This document shows, piece after piece, positions 1-7,322 of a DNA stretch of 40,027 nucleotides (the stretch's first letter is position 1; every line of letters begins with the position of its first letter). Below the pieces are notes generated by a model. That model saw nothing but the letters and a program-made list of their open reading frames with translations. It did not search any database and was not told where the DNA came from. The DNA lies in contig CAZVWJ010000022.1 in the NCBI GenBank assembly GCA_964631325.1, forward strand, positions 1 through 40,027, in the 5' to 3' direction. Both the position numbers and the translations under genes were made by a program. Origin of the DNA: CAZVWJ01 sp964631325 (GTDB lineage Bacteria > T1Sed10-126).

Positions 1-64
1 CCCAATCTGACAATATTTACAATAGTGAAGATTGTTCAATTGCGAAGGCTGAACAATTGTGAAG
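1..64 (-). promoter_or_regulatory. Left ArsR-type operator block
   Basis: This block is almost identical to the one at 537-600 at a constant offset of 536 bases. It has a -35-like TTGTCA (minus strand, 8-13), an imperfect palindrome CAATATTTAC-AATA-GTGAAGATTG (11-34), and a 17-base tandem unit beginning GTGAAG at 25, 42 (as GCGAAG) and 59. It lies downstream of the arsR stop. By analogy with the right-hand block, its -10 box would fall left of the window, so it most likely controls a minus-strand gene outside the window. That target is inferred; the repeat itself is seen directly. Confidence 0.6.
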
Positions 65-127
65 TTTATAGGACTCTCTGCAGGAATTTTACCTGATTTT
101 TAAGAAAACACAATAACAGAATATAAA

Positions 128-463
128 CTATTCAGAGTTATCACTGTCAGTGTGCTCTTCTCGACAAAGCAGTGAATACAATTTCAAAATTTCCTCCAGT
201 AAGTCAGGTCGCTTTAAGGAATAAAAGCGATAATTCCCCCTGGTGATTGAGCTGACGAGATCATTATCTCGCAACGTCTTCAGATAGCGAGAAATTGCAT
301 CGGGATTCCGACCTAATCTTTCAGCAGTCTCTTTAACACAAAGTTCTCCATCCTGAAGCTCAAGCAAAATTTGAAGTCGAACCGTGTTTGAAAGAGCATC
401 AAATAATTTACTCAGCCGAAAAACTCGTTCATCAACTTTTCTTCTTGTTTCTTGGTCCTCCAT
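128..463 (-). CDS. ArsR/SmtB-family transcriptional repressor
   Basis: This 111-residue winged-helix regulator has the family's usual size. Residues 15-35 (LSKLFDALSNTVRLQILLEL) match the conserved ArsR N-terminal helices. The recognition helix is around NPDAISRYLKTL, followed by the wing ITRGNYRFYSL. ArsR proteins repress their own and transporter genes and release DNA on binding metal or metalloid, or by redox change. The classical arsenic motif ELCVCDL is only partly present (GELCVKE, one Cys), and the tail has one further Cys in LLCREEH, so the inducer cannot be assigned. An AAGGAG ribosome binding site lies 7 bases before the ATG. A promoter and palindromic operators sit directly upstream, which suggests autoregulation. 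Confidence 0.85.
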   Translation of the reverse strand: MEDQETRRKVDERVFRLSKLFDALSNTVRLQILLELQDGELCVKETAERLGRNPDAISRYLKTLRDNDLVSSITRGNYRFYSLKRPDLLEEILKLYSLLCREEHTDSDNSE

Positions 464-520
464 ACTACCACTCCTTTAATTTTTTTGTAAAACAAACAGT
501 TCCTGAGCAACCCGACAAAG

Positions 521-549
521 ATAATAATAAATAATTACCAATCTGACAA
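521..549 (-). promoter_or_regulatory. arsR promoter
   Basis: On the minus strand TTGTCA (544-549) is followed after exactly 17 bases by TATTAT (521-526), a good sigma-70-type promoter about 60 bases upstream of the arsR start. The -35 box overlaps the palindromic operator that begins at 547, so a bound repressor would block polymerase. Confidence 0.65.
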
Positions 550-600
550 TCTTCACAATAGTGAAGATTGTTCAATTGTGAAGACTGGACAATTGTTAAG
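537..600 (-). promoter_or_regulatory. Right ArsR-type operator block
   Basis: A perfect 10-bp inverted repeat, CAATCTTCAC (547-556) and GTGAAGATTG (561-570), is separated by AATA. It merges into a 17-base tandem repeat whose units start at 561, 578 and 595 (GTGAAG, GTGAAG, GTTAAG). A second inverted repeat CAATTGT...ACAATTG lies at 573-595. The block overlaps the arsR -35 box. ArsR proteins bind imperfect inverted repeats of this kind. Which protein binds here is inferred from adjacency. Confidence 0.65.
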
Positions 601-1132
601 ACTGCAAGCAGTGGGAGCCGGGTCCTAATTATTCGGCCCACGGGAAACTTAGCCCGAAAATTGGGAACAGGGGTTTATGGGTAGTGGGCGGAAAATAAAC
701 GACAATATAACAAACTTTTTCTGGAGGCAGTTTCTTCTGCCCAAACGATAACTCAATCGAAAAATTGCAAAAGTATAATCAAAATCTAAGGTGACATTGG
801 CATATCAATATCCTGACAGAACTTTCTAATAAATTGTGAGTCTTCTGCAAAAACCCCCTCACTTCATTCCTGCGAAAGCAGGAACTCAGAGGAGGGCCTC
901 TAAACACTGGATTGCCGGATCAAGCCCGGCAATGACGAACGGCGGTTAGGCAAAAAAAGACTTTTAGCAGGGGACTCCATTGTCATTAGCAAACTTATGC
1001 CAGCAATCCAACACTTCAGAATCTCTGGTTTACAAGTTTCCGTCGTTTGATGCCTTCCCTCGGAGTAACAATTAGGGCCGGTTGAAAAGTCCTAAACCCC
1101 TGTAAAAAGCTATCAGACAACAAAGGAAGGTA
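601..1132. other. Non-coding stretch between the arsR operator and uvrA
   Basis: I see no convincing gene here on either strand. Apart from the palindromic repeat at 850-945 there is only a small GGCAG/CTGCC hairpin near 726-740. No clear terminator follows uvrA: the minus strand after the uvrA stop has no GC-rich stem with a T-run. Confidence 0.5.
850..945. repeat. Palindromic intergenic repeat
   Basis: There are two adjacent perfect palindromes: TTCCTGC-GAAA-GCAGGAA (867-884) and ATTGCCGG...CCGGCAAT (911-918 and 926-933). The second is followed by GACGAAC. The layout resembles the widespread 'ctggattcccg...cgggaatgacg' class of bacterial intergenic palindromes, recognised from memory. I see no second full copy in this window. 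Confidence 0.5.
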
Positions 1133-3964
1133 TTACTCATCAAGGTATGGGGACAGATAATCCGCGGTGTAAGAGCGGGAGCAGTCGATTATTTCTTCGC
1201 AGGGGCCGGAATAGACCACTTCGCCGCCCTGGTTGCCGCCTTCCGGGCCGAGGTCGATCAGCCAGTCCGCGTTTTTAATTACTTCGAGATTGTGTTCGAT
1301 GACGACGACCGAATTACCGCGGTCAACAAGCATGTGAAGTACCTCAAGTAGTTTGCGGATGTCCTCCTTGTGCAGGCCGGTGGTCGGTTCATCCAACAAA
1401 TAGAGGGTGTCACCGGTTTGAACGCGGGAGAGTTCAGAAGCAAGTTTGACGCGCTGAGCCTCCCCGCCAGAGAGCGTTGTCGCCGGCTGGCCGAGGCGGA
1501 TGTAGCCGAGCCCGACATCCTTCAGGGTCTTCAGTCGCCGGCGCGCCGGTGGTATCTGATCAAAAAACTCAAGTGCCTCGGCGACGCTCATCTCGAGCAC
1601 GTCAGCAATTGACTTTCCGCGGTAGCGGACCTCCAGTGTTTCATCGTTGTATCGCTTTCCATTACATTCATCACAGGTTACGTAAACGTCGGGCAGAAAA
1701 TGCATCTCGATCTGTTCGCGGCCCGAACCCCCACAGGCCTCACACCGCCCCCCCTTGACATTGAAACTAAACCGCCCCTTGTCATAGCCGCGCAGTTGAG
1801 CCTCCTCGAGACTGGCGAAAAGCTCGCGGATCGGCGTAAACAGGCCGGTGTAAGTGGCCGGATTGGAGCGGGGCGTGCGGCCGATCGGGTCCTGGTCGAC
1901 GTTAACCACTTTGCCAATTTGATCGAGCCCTTCCAGGTCGTCAAAATCGAGGGGGCGATCGGTCGAGGTATAAAAATGGCGTTTCAAGGCTCGATATAAA
2001 GTTTCATAAACCAGCGTCGATTTGCCAGAACCGGAGACGCCGGTGACGCAGGTGAACACCCCAAGCGGAAACTCCACGTCGATATCTTTCAAATTATGGC
2101 CGCGGGCTCCACTAAGTTTTAAATAGTCTTCCGGTTCCCGCCGGGCCTCGGGCAGAGGAACCTGGCGGTCACCGCGGAGGTATTTAGCGGTATAACTATC
2201 GGCTGCTTCGGTTAGTTCGGCCTGGGGGCCCTCATACATTACCTCGCCCCCCTGCTCCCCGGCGGCCGGACCAAGATCAACGAGATAGTCGGCCGCCCGA
2301 ATCGTCTGTTCGTCGTGTTCAACCAACACAATCGTGTTATCCAGGTCACGAAGATCAGATAGGGTCTGGAGCAGACGATCATTGTCGCGGCTGTGGAGAC
2401 CGACGGTCGGTTCGTCAAGTACGTAAGTCACTCCGGCAAGCCGCGAGCCGATCTGGGTGGCCAGCCGGATGCGCTGGGACTCACCGCCGGAGAGCGAACC
2501 CGCTTCCCGAGCCAGGGTGAGATAATCGAGCCCGACGTTTTCCATGAACTGCAGACGGTCTTTGATTTCCTTGAGGATGGGCCGGCCAATTTTTTGCTCC
2601 ATCCCATTTAATTCCACTCCCGCAAGAAAAGAACGGAGTTCGTGCAGATGCAATTCACAGCACTCGGCGATATTTTTGCCGCCCACTTCAATTGAAAGGG
2701 AGGAGTTTTTGAGCCGGCGACCGCCACATTCCGGACAGGGGACCCGGGACATGTAGTTTTCCATCGCCTGGCGCACCCGCCGGCTGGAGGACCGTTTATA
2801 CCGTTTCCAGACGAGGGGAATAGCCCCCTCGAAGCGCCCCTCGAAACTGTAGTCTCCGGCCCGCGAAGAAAAATTAAATTCCAGCTTCTCCTCGGTGCCA
2901 TAGAGGAGGATGTTACGTTCCTCCGCAGACAACTCTTTAATCGGAGTTTCCAGGTCAATGTCAAAATGGCGGGCGATGTTTCGGATCCGTTGTTGAAACC
3001 AGGTAGAGGAAGAACTGGAGAACGGCTGAAGAGCGCCGTCAGCCAGCGATAAACGTTCGTCAAAGACAAGTTGGGGGTCAACCCGCAAATCGTGACCAAG
3101 TCCGTCACAGGACTCACAGGCGCCGTAAGGACTGTTGAAAGAAAAGATCCGCGGTTCAACCTCCGAATAAGAGAAACCACAGTCCGGGCAGGCAAACTGT
3201 TCGCTCATTGTCGCCGTCTCTCCACTGTCGTAATCCTCGACAGTAACTATCCCTTCGGCCAGGTCAAGGGCCAATTCCATGGAATCGGCAATCCGACTCC
3301 GGGCCTGGTCGGTATCCTTCAGTTTAACTCGATCAATAATTGCTTCAATCGTGTGCTTTTCTTCCTTCTCCAGCGCAGGAATTTCTTCCCGGTCCAGCCG
3401 GTGTTGTTCCCCGTCAATGCGCACCCGGGGAAACCCCTCAACTTTCAGTTCCTTCAGCTCTTCCTTGTATTCACCCTTGCGGCCCCGCACCAGGGGAGCA
3501 ATGATCAACAGGCGAGTCCCTTTTTCCCGGTCCATTACCGTCTCCACCATGTTATCTATCGTGGTTGCTTCAATTTCGTGGCCGCAGTTCGGACAAAAAA
3601 CATCACCAACCCGGGCAAACAGCAGTCGCAGGTAATCGTACACTTCGGTGACCGTCCCGACCGTGGAACGGGGATTATGAGAACGGTTCTTCTGTTCAAT
3701 CGCAATCGTCGGGGTCAAGCCCTCGATTCGCTCGACGTCCGGTTTTTCCAGTTGCCCGAGAAAACGCCGGGCGTAAGCAGAAAGAGATTCCACAAACCGC
3801 CGCTGGCCCTCAGCGTAGAGGGTGTCAAAGGCAAGCGAGGATTTACCGGATCCGGAGATCCCGGTAACCACGGTTATCTGTTCCCGGGGCAACTGCAGGT
3901 CAAGATTAGCAAGATTATGTTCCCGGGCACCATAAACTTTTATCCATCTCTGCTCAGAACTCAT
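1133..3964 (-). CDS. uvrA: UvrABC system protein A (excision repair ATPase)
   Basis: UvrA recognises DNA lesions and loads UvrB in nucleotide excision repair. The 943-residue product is full length. Walker A GISGSGKSS lies near residues 35-43 and a second, GVSGSGKST, in the C-terminal half. The ABC signatures LSGGESQRIRLA and LSGGEAQRVKLA are each followed by a Walker B ending LDEPT. Zinc-binding Cys pairs are visible (CPDCGFSYSE/CESCDGLG, CPECGGRRL, CEACGGSG/CDECNGKRY). The ATG overlaps the stop of the upstream CcmC-like gene (ATGA), with GGAGGAG 8 bases upstream. It is the last gene of the leftward block; uvrB is not in the window. Confidence 0.98.
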   Translation of the reverse strand: MSSEQRWIKVYGAREHNLANLDLQLPREQITVVTGISGSGKSSLAFDTLYAEGQRRFVESLSAYARRFLGQLEKPDVERIEGLTPTIAIEQKNRSHNPRSTVGTVTEVYDYLRLLFARVGDVFCPNCGHEIEATTIDNMVETVMDREKGTRLLIIAPLVRGRKGEYKEELKELKVEGFPRVRIDGEQHRLDREEIPALEKEEKHTIEAIIDRVKLKDTDQARSRIADSMELALDLAEGIVTVEDYDSGETATMSEQFACPDCGFSYSEVEPRIFSFNSPYGACESCDGLGHDLRVDPQLVFDERLSLADGALQPFSSSSSTWFQQRIRNIARHFDIDLETPIKELSAEERNILLYGTEEKLEFNFSSRAGDYSFEGRFEGAIPLVWKRYKRSSSRRVRQAMENYMSRVPCPECGGRRLKNSSLSIEVGGKNIAECCELHLHELRSFLAGVELNGMEQKIGRPILKEIKDRLQFMENVGLDYLTLAREAGSLSGGESQRIRLATQIGSRLAGVTYVLDEPTVGLHSRDNDRLLQTLSDLRDLDNTIVLVEHDEQTIRAADYLVDLGPAAGEQGGEVMYEGPQAELTEAADSYTAKYLRGDRQVPLPEARREPEDYLKLSGARGHNLKDIDVEFPLGVFTCVTGVSGSGKSTLVYETLYRALKRHFYTSTDRPLDFDDLEGLDQIGKVVNVDQDPIGRTPRSNPATYTGLFTPIRELFASLEEAQLRGYDKGRFSFNVKGGRCEACGGSGREQIEMHFLPDVYVTCDECNGKRYNDETLEVRYRGKSIADVLEMSVAEALEFFDQIPPARRRLKTLKDVGLGYIRLGQPATTLSGGEAQRVKLASELSRVQTGDTLYLLDEPTTGLHKEDIRKLLEVLHMLVDRGNSVVVIEHNLEVIKNADWLIDLGPEGGNQGGEVVYSGPCEEIIDCSRSYTADYLSPYLDE

Positions 3965-4614
3965 ACTTTTTTCTCCTCCAGGTCAGCCGGTAGTTTTTCA
4001 CAGGCACGGCGGTGAAAATAGAGAAAAAAGCGGGCGTAGACGAGGGCCAGCAGACCGAAGGTAATCAACTGGGCTTCGAGGCTATATATTCCGGGGACAA
4101 AAGATATTTTACCGGGTAGAAAATAACAGAAGGCGGACAAAGCCAGAGGAAAATGAAAAACTATTATAATTCCATAAACGGCGGTGCAGACTAACTTCAA
4201 GCGAATTTTTTTGACCCGTTTTAACAGCCAGAACCAGCAGCCAAAGAGAGTCCAGAGCAAAAGAAAGGAGAGCCAGATTGGTTCCCGGGCCACAACCCCG
4301 ACCGGGGGCACAAACCAGCGGAGCAAGCCAAGGAGGAGAACAAGACTGGCAAAAAAATATTCCGCTTCAGCCAGGGCCACAAGAACCGCCATATACTTAC
4401 GTTTGCCGTCCAGAAGTGCTAAATAAGCAATAAGTCCAAAAACAAAAAGAAAGGAAAAACAGAGTCCAGCCGTCGAATAATAAACCACTTTCAAGTGGAC
4501 CGGGCGAAGTTGAAAAACAGAGTTGAAACCAATAAAGGGAGAAATCAGGAGATAAAAAATGACAGCAAAAACTGCAAGCAGGCCAAAATCAAAACCCCGG
4601 TCAAGATAATTCAT
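3961..4614 (-). CDS. CcmC-like integral membrane protein lacking the WWD motif
   Basis: This is a 217-residue membrane protein with about six hydrophobic segments. Its position after a CcmB-like gene, its size and its layout (PVHLKVVYYSTAG near residue 38; a loop then WLSFLLLW) resemble CcmC, the heme-handling subunit of the cytochrome c maturation exporter. In CcmC proper the periplasmic loop carries a tryptophan-rich WGxxWxWD heme motif. Here that place reads PPVGVVAREPIWLSF, so heme binding of the usual kind is not expected. It overlaps ccmB-like by one base (TAATG) and uvrA by four. Family assignment is by context and weak similarity; it could be a different small membrane protein. Confidence 0.55.
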   Translation of the reverse strand: MNYLDRGFDFGLLAVFAVIFYLLISPFIGFNSVFQLRPVHLKVVYYSTAGLCFSFLFVFGLIAYLALLDGKRKYMAVLVALAEAEYFFASLVLLLGLLRWFVPPVGVVAREPIWLSFLLLWTLFGCWFWLLKRVKKIRLKLVCTAVYGIIIVFHFPLALSAFCYFLPGKISFVPGIYSLEAQLITFGLLALVYARFFLYFHRRACEKLPADLEEKKV

Positions 4615-5273
4615 TAAAATTCCTCCCAGAGGAAGCCCGCGGTCAGCCAGTGGATAAAAAACAGGGTAACAATATAGCTGATCAACCAGTGCAGCCAGAT
4701 AGCAGGAAAACCGCCCTCATTTAAACCCGGCGGAACAAAAAGATGAAGGGCGGCCAGGAAACCGGGCAAAAGCAGGGGAAGTATAAGAACAAAAAAGAGG
4801 CGCTCCTCGAATTCGGCTGAAAGAGCCGCAATAAGTAAGCCCAGCTCAGAGAGAGCTAAAAATTCCAGAAAGAAAACCAAAAGCAAATAAGACCACTCTC
4901 CAGGACCGGTCCCAGACAAAAAAGCAAAGAGAACTGTATAACAGAGAAGTGGCAGGACCAGTTGCAGGAGAACAAGTAATAATTTTTCAAATAAATAGGT
5001 TGCCGAAGTAAGCCCCCCCAGGGAATACTGCACAACCAGACCCAACTTATAATCACGAAAAACAACCGGAAGCACGGTAAAAAAGACGGAGAATAAAACA
5101 ATAAACCAAAAACAGACCGCCAGAAATGCGGTCCGAGGGAAAAAACCCTGAAGGGAGAGAAAATAGGCCAACAAACCGGAACCCACCCCGGCTATAGTAA
5201 TCAAAAGAACGGAAAAGAAATTCCGCATAAAAAGTTTCAAATCAGCTCGCAGTAAAAGCCACAACCTGGCCAT
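4614..5273 (-). CDS. CcmB-like ABC exporter membrane subunit
   Basis: The product has about six transmembrane segments, and its N-terminal RADLKLFMRN stretch is like CcmB, the permease of the CcmAB heme/cytochrome c maturation transporter (usual length about 220 residues). I place the start at the ATG of MARLWLL because GGGAGG lies 7 bases before it. A TTG five codons earlier would place that Shine-Dalgarno sequence inside the gene. Before the repeat at 5297-5509 inserted, the ccmA-like stop and this ATG would have been only about 20 bases apart, so they were probably one operon. The partner ATPase is degenerate, so active transport by this set is doubtful. Confidence 0.7.
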   Translation of the reverse strand: MARLWLLLRADLKLFMRNFFSVLLITIAGVGSGLLAYFLSLQGFFPRTAFLAVCFWFIVLFSVFFTVLPVVFRDYKLGLVVQYSLGGLTSATYLFEKLLLVLLQLVLPLLCYTVLFAFLSGTGPGEWSYLLLVFFLEFLALSELGLLIAALSAEFEERLFFVLILPLLLPGFLAALHLFVPPGLNEGGFPAIWLHWLISYIVTLFFIHWLTAGFLWEEF

Positions 5274-5296
5274 CCCTCTACCTCCCAAAATTATGA

Positions 5297-5509
5297 GTAA
5301 TTACTCACCTATCCTCTCTTCCCTGGTGGAAGAGAACTTGCCCTGCGCCTGGACAGGGCTTGTGGCGCATACGCGCTATTAGAGTAAGGGGGACAACGGG
5401 GACAACCCAGCTCTTTCTGTGAGAGAGTTGGGTTGAAGGCATCTTAGAAGCCTTTTCACCCCCTTTTTAATTTTCCCCCGTCAAGGGGGAAAAGATTAGG
5501 GGTAGTTAC
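5297..5509. mobile_element. MITE-like element, copy A (213 bp)
   Basis: Its ends are GTAATTACTCACCTA (5297-5311) and TAGGGGTAGTTAC (5497-5509), imperfect inverted versions of the 15-bp end seen perfectly in copy C. It is flanked by 8-base direct repeats, AATTATGA (5289-5296) and AATTATAA (5510-5517; 7 of 8 match). The interior holds the ctctcccnnggtgggagag palindrome and a cccccgtcaaggggg palindrome. There is no transposase. It sits between the ccmA-like and ccmB-like genes, and the ccmA-like stop codon lies inside the right target duplication. Confidence 0.75.
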
Positions 5510-5511
5510 AA

Positions 5512-6102
5512 TTATAAATACAGATTCCGATCGGCTAATTTCAATTCCTGGTTATCAAAGGTAATCAGCAGCTGCGAGTCGTCCAGGGCCTTTCGTAGCT
5601 GCTCCTGAAATTTTTGGTTGCGAGAATCACTATCTGTTGCCAGGAGATAGGCGCAAATCAACAGAGGGCGTTTTGCGAGCAAAAAAGTTATCAATTTGAC
5701 AGCAAAACAGTCGGGCGGCGACAGAAACGAGGCAAGTTCTTCCGGGTTATCCAGGTCGATATTTCTGTTCTGCAAAGTCCCCTTGAGATTAAATAATTCC
5801 GTATAGAAGGAAAGATTTTCCCGGACAGTAAAACTGGGAAAAAGTTCAGGGATCTCCGAAAGATAGCGAACCCGGCGTCGAAAGCGGCCAATATCATCCC
5901 AGATATTCTTACCGGCCCACATAATTTTACCATTGAGCGGCCGACGAAGACCGGCAAACACCAGCGAAACAGCTTCACTATCAACTTCTTCCCCGGTCAC
6001 TATATTAACCCATTCTCCCGGTGAGAGCTCAGCCTCAATTTCAACGTTTTTTACCGGTCGTAAACCCTGAAAGGAATAACAGGACTGAGTTAAAGTATCT
6101 AT
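5512..6102 (-). CDS. CcmA-like ABC ATPase with all nucleotide-binding motifs lost
   Basis: The 196-residue frame aligns from end to end with the CcmA ATP-binding subunit of cytochrome c maturation: GLRPVKNVEIEAELSPGEW, AGLRRPLNGKI, RRRVRYLSEIPELFPSF, TVRENLSFY. Yet the Walker A site (residues 36-44) reads TGEEVDSEA, the signature is LSPPD (127-131), the Walker B region is RPLLICAYLLA with no DE, the Q-loop Gln is Glu, and the H-loop is TFD instead of THD. There is no frameshift or internal stop. The first canonical start (GTG, 6000) would cut off 34 homologous residues. An ATA at 6102 sits 7 bases after a perfect GGAGG (6110-6114), exactly where an ATG would be expected. It is either a non-catalytic subunit or a decaying gene. 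Confidence 0.7.
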   Translation of the reverse strand: MDTLTQSCYSFQGLRPVKNVEIEAELSPGEWVNIVTGEEVDSEAVSLVFAGLRRPLNGKIMWAGKNIWDDIGRFRRRVRYLSEIPELFPSFTVRENLSFYTELFNLKGTLQNRNIDLDNPEELASFLSPPDCFAVKLITFLLAKRPLLICAYLLATDSDSRNQKFQEQLRKALDDSQLLITFDNQELKLADRNLYL

Positions 6103-6147
6103 TTTAATTCCTCCAAAAAAACGAAGAAAATAAGGGAAAGATAAAAG

Positions 6148-6324
6148 GTAACTACTTACCTATCCTCTCTCCCCCGGTGGGAGAGGGCCCTGGACAGGGT
6201 CGGGGTAAGGGGGACATTCCAAATTCTTTCAATAAAATAGCTAAGTCAAAGGGCTTTTCAACCCCTTTTTCACCCCCATTAGTGTTTTCCCCCATCAGGG
6301 GGAAAAGATTAGGTGAGTAGTTAC
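6148..6324. mobile_element. MITE-like element, copy B (177 bp)
   Basis: The ends are GTAACTACTTACCTA (6148-6162) and TAGGTGAGTAGTTAC (6310-6324), inverted over 15 bases with one mismatch. The flanks GATAAAAG (6140-6147) and TATAAAAA (6325-6332) agree at 6 of 8 positions, a decayed target duplication. The interior shares the ctctcccccggtgggagag and cccccatcaggggg palindromes with copy A. It lies between the transketolase genes and the ccmA-like gene. Confidence 0.75.
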
Positions 6325-6362
6325 TATAAAAAAATAGGCCCGGAACCAACGGAAAACCCATC

Positions 6363-7322
6363 TCAGTAAGAAATAGCCCTCCGCGAGGCAGAAAGGGACT
6401 CAACCGCTTCCACAATGGCAGGGGCGGTAAGACCGTAGATTTCGAGCAATTTCCGTCCATCGCCAGACTCGGCGTAAGTATCTTCAATCGCCACAAACTC
6501 AGTTGGAACGGGGAAAGAGGAGCTCAATTCACGGGCTATCGCACTCCCCAGACCACCCCAGCGCTGGTGTTCCTCGGCGACTACAACCCGGCCGGTCTTC
6601 TGGGCCGAGGCTATGATAGTTTCGACGTCGAGGGGTTTCATGGTATGACAATCAATCACTTCAGCCTCAACGTCTTTTTCTTGGAGCTGACGGGCCGCCT
6701 CAAGCGCCTCAGCAACCAGCAGACCACAGGCGATAATCGTTACATCCTGACCGCGCCGGACCACCCGGGCTTTGCCAAGCTCAAACTCATCATCGGCTTC
6801 ATAAATGAGAGGGGCTTTTGGTCGACAAGTGCGCATATAGCAGGGAGAGTCCACTTCCATAAGCTGAGGAACCAGGGCCCGGGCTGAATGCTCGTCGGCC
6901 GGAATACAGACAACCGAGCCCGGTAAAGAGCTCATGAGAGCTAGGTCCTCAACGCTCTGCTGAGTAGCTCCGTCCTCGCCTCCGCTGATTCCCCCGTGAG
7001 AGGCAACAAAATTGATATTAAGGCGAGGATAAGCAACTGAGACACGCAGTTGATCGTAAGCCCGGTTGGTGAGAAAGCAGGCAAAACTACTGACAAACGG
7101 GGTCAGGCCACTTACCGCCAGACCGGCAGCAAGGCCCACCATGTTCTGCTCCTGAATTCCAACATCATAGAAACGCTCCGGAAATTTTTCCGCAAACATA
7201 TAAGTGCGGGTGGACTTAGCAAGATCACCATCCAGCACCACAATATCTTCGTGTTCAGCCCCAAGCTCACGTAACTTTTCACCGTAAGCATTACGGGTAG
7301 GAACTCCCAGCTCAAAATTCAT
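6363..7322 (-). CDS. Transketolase, C-terminal (pyrimidine-binding) subunit
   Basis: This is one half of a split thiamine-diphosphate transketolase, which moves two-carbon ketol units between sugar phosphates in the non-oxidative pentose phosphate pathway. The 319 residues carry the pyrimidine-binding half (FYDVGIQEQNMVGLAAGLA, with the catalytic Glu of the IQEQ motif; ASHGGISGGEDGATQQ) and the C-terminal transketolase domain (VEVIDCHTMKPLD-type segment, VVVAEEHQRWGGLGSA). It overlaps the N-terminal subunit gene by four bases (ATGA), so the two are co-translated. Two-gene transketolases are common in Firmicutes. DXS is unlikely because DXS is a single long chain. Confidence 0.93.
   Translation of the reverse strand: MNFELGVPTRNAYGEKLRELGAEHEDIVVLDGDLAKSTRTYMFAEKFPERFYDVGIQEQNMVGLAAGLAVSGLTPFVSSFACFLTNRAYDQLRVSVAYPRLNINFVASHGGISGGEDGATQQSVEDLALMSSLPGSVVCIPADEHSARALVPQLMEVDSPCYMRTCRPKAPLIYEADDEFELGKARVVRRGQDVTIIACGLLVAEALEAARQLQEKDVEAEVIDCHTMKPLDVETIIASAQKTGRVVVAEEHQRWGGLGSAIARELSSSFPVPTEFVAIEDTYAESGDGRKLLEIYGLTAPAIVEAVESLSASRRAISY

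Noticed and set aside
547..611. 17-base tandem repeats as a possible CRISPR remnant
   Set aside because: Only three contiguous units with no spacers, sitting over a promoter and next to an ArsR gene; operator repeats explain them better.
850..945. Possible terminator of the arsR or uvrA unit
   Set aside because: The palindromes are not followed by a T-run in either direction and resemble a dispersed repeat.
2608..3195. A 195-residue open frame within uvrA in another minus-strand frame
   Set aside because: It overlaps the conserved uvrA zinc and insertion domains and has no family features.
3071..4015. A 314-residue open frame on the plus strand opposite uvrA
   Set aside because: It is fully antisense to the conserved uvrA N-terminal half, shows no recognisable domain, and has the composition of a codon-bias shadow.
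3961..6102. Annotation as a functional cytochrome c heme exporter CcmABC
   Set aside because: The ATPase lacks all nucleotide motifs and the CcmC-like protein lacks the WWD motif, so only family-like labels are justified.
6152..6496. A 114-residue frame across the tkt end and MITE copy B
   Set aside because: Its sequence is translated repeat plus an out-of-frame piece of the transketolase gene.
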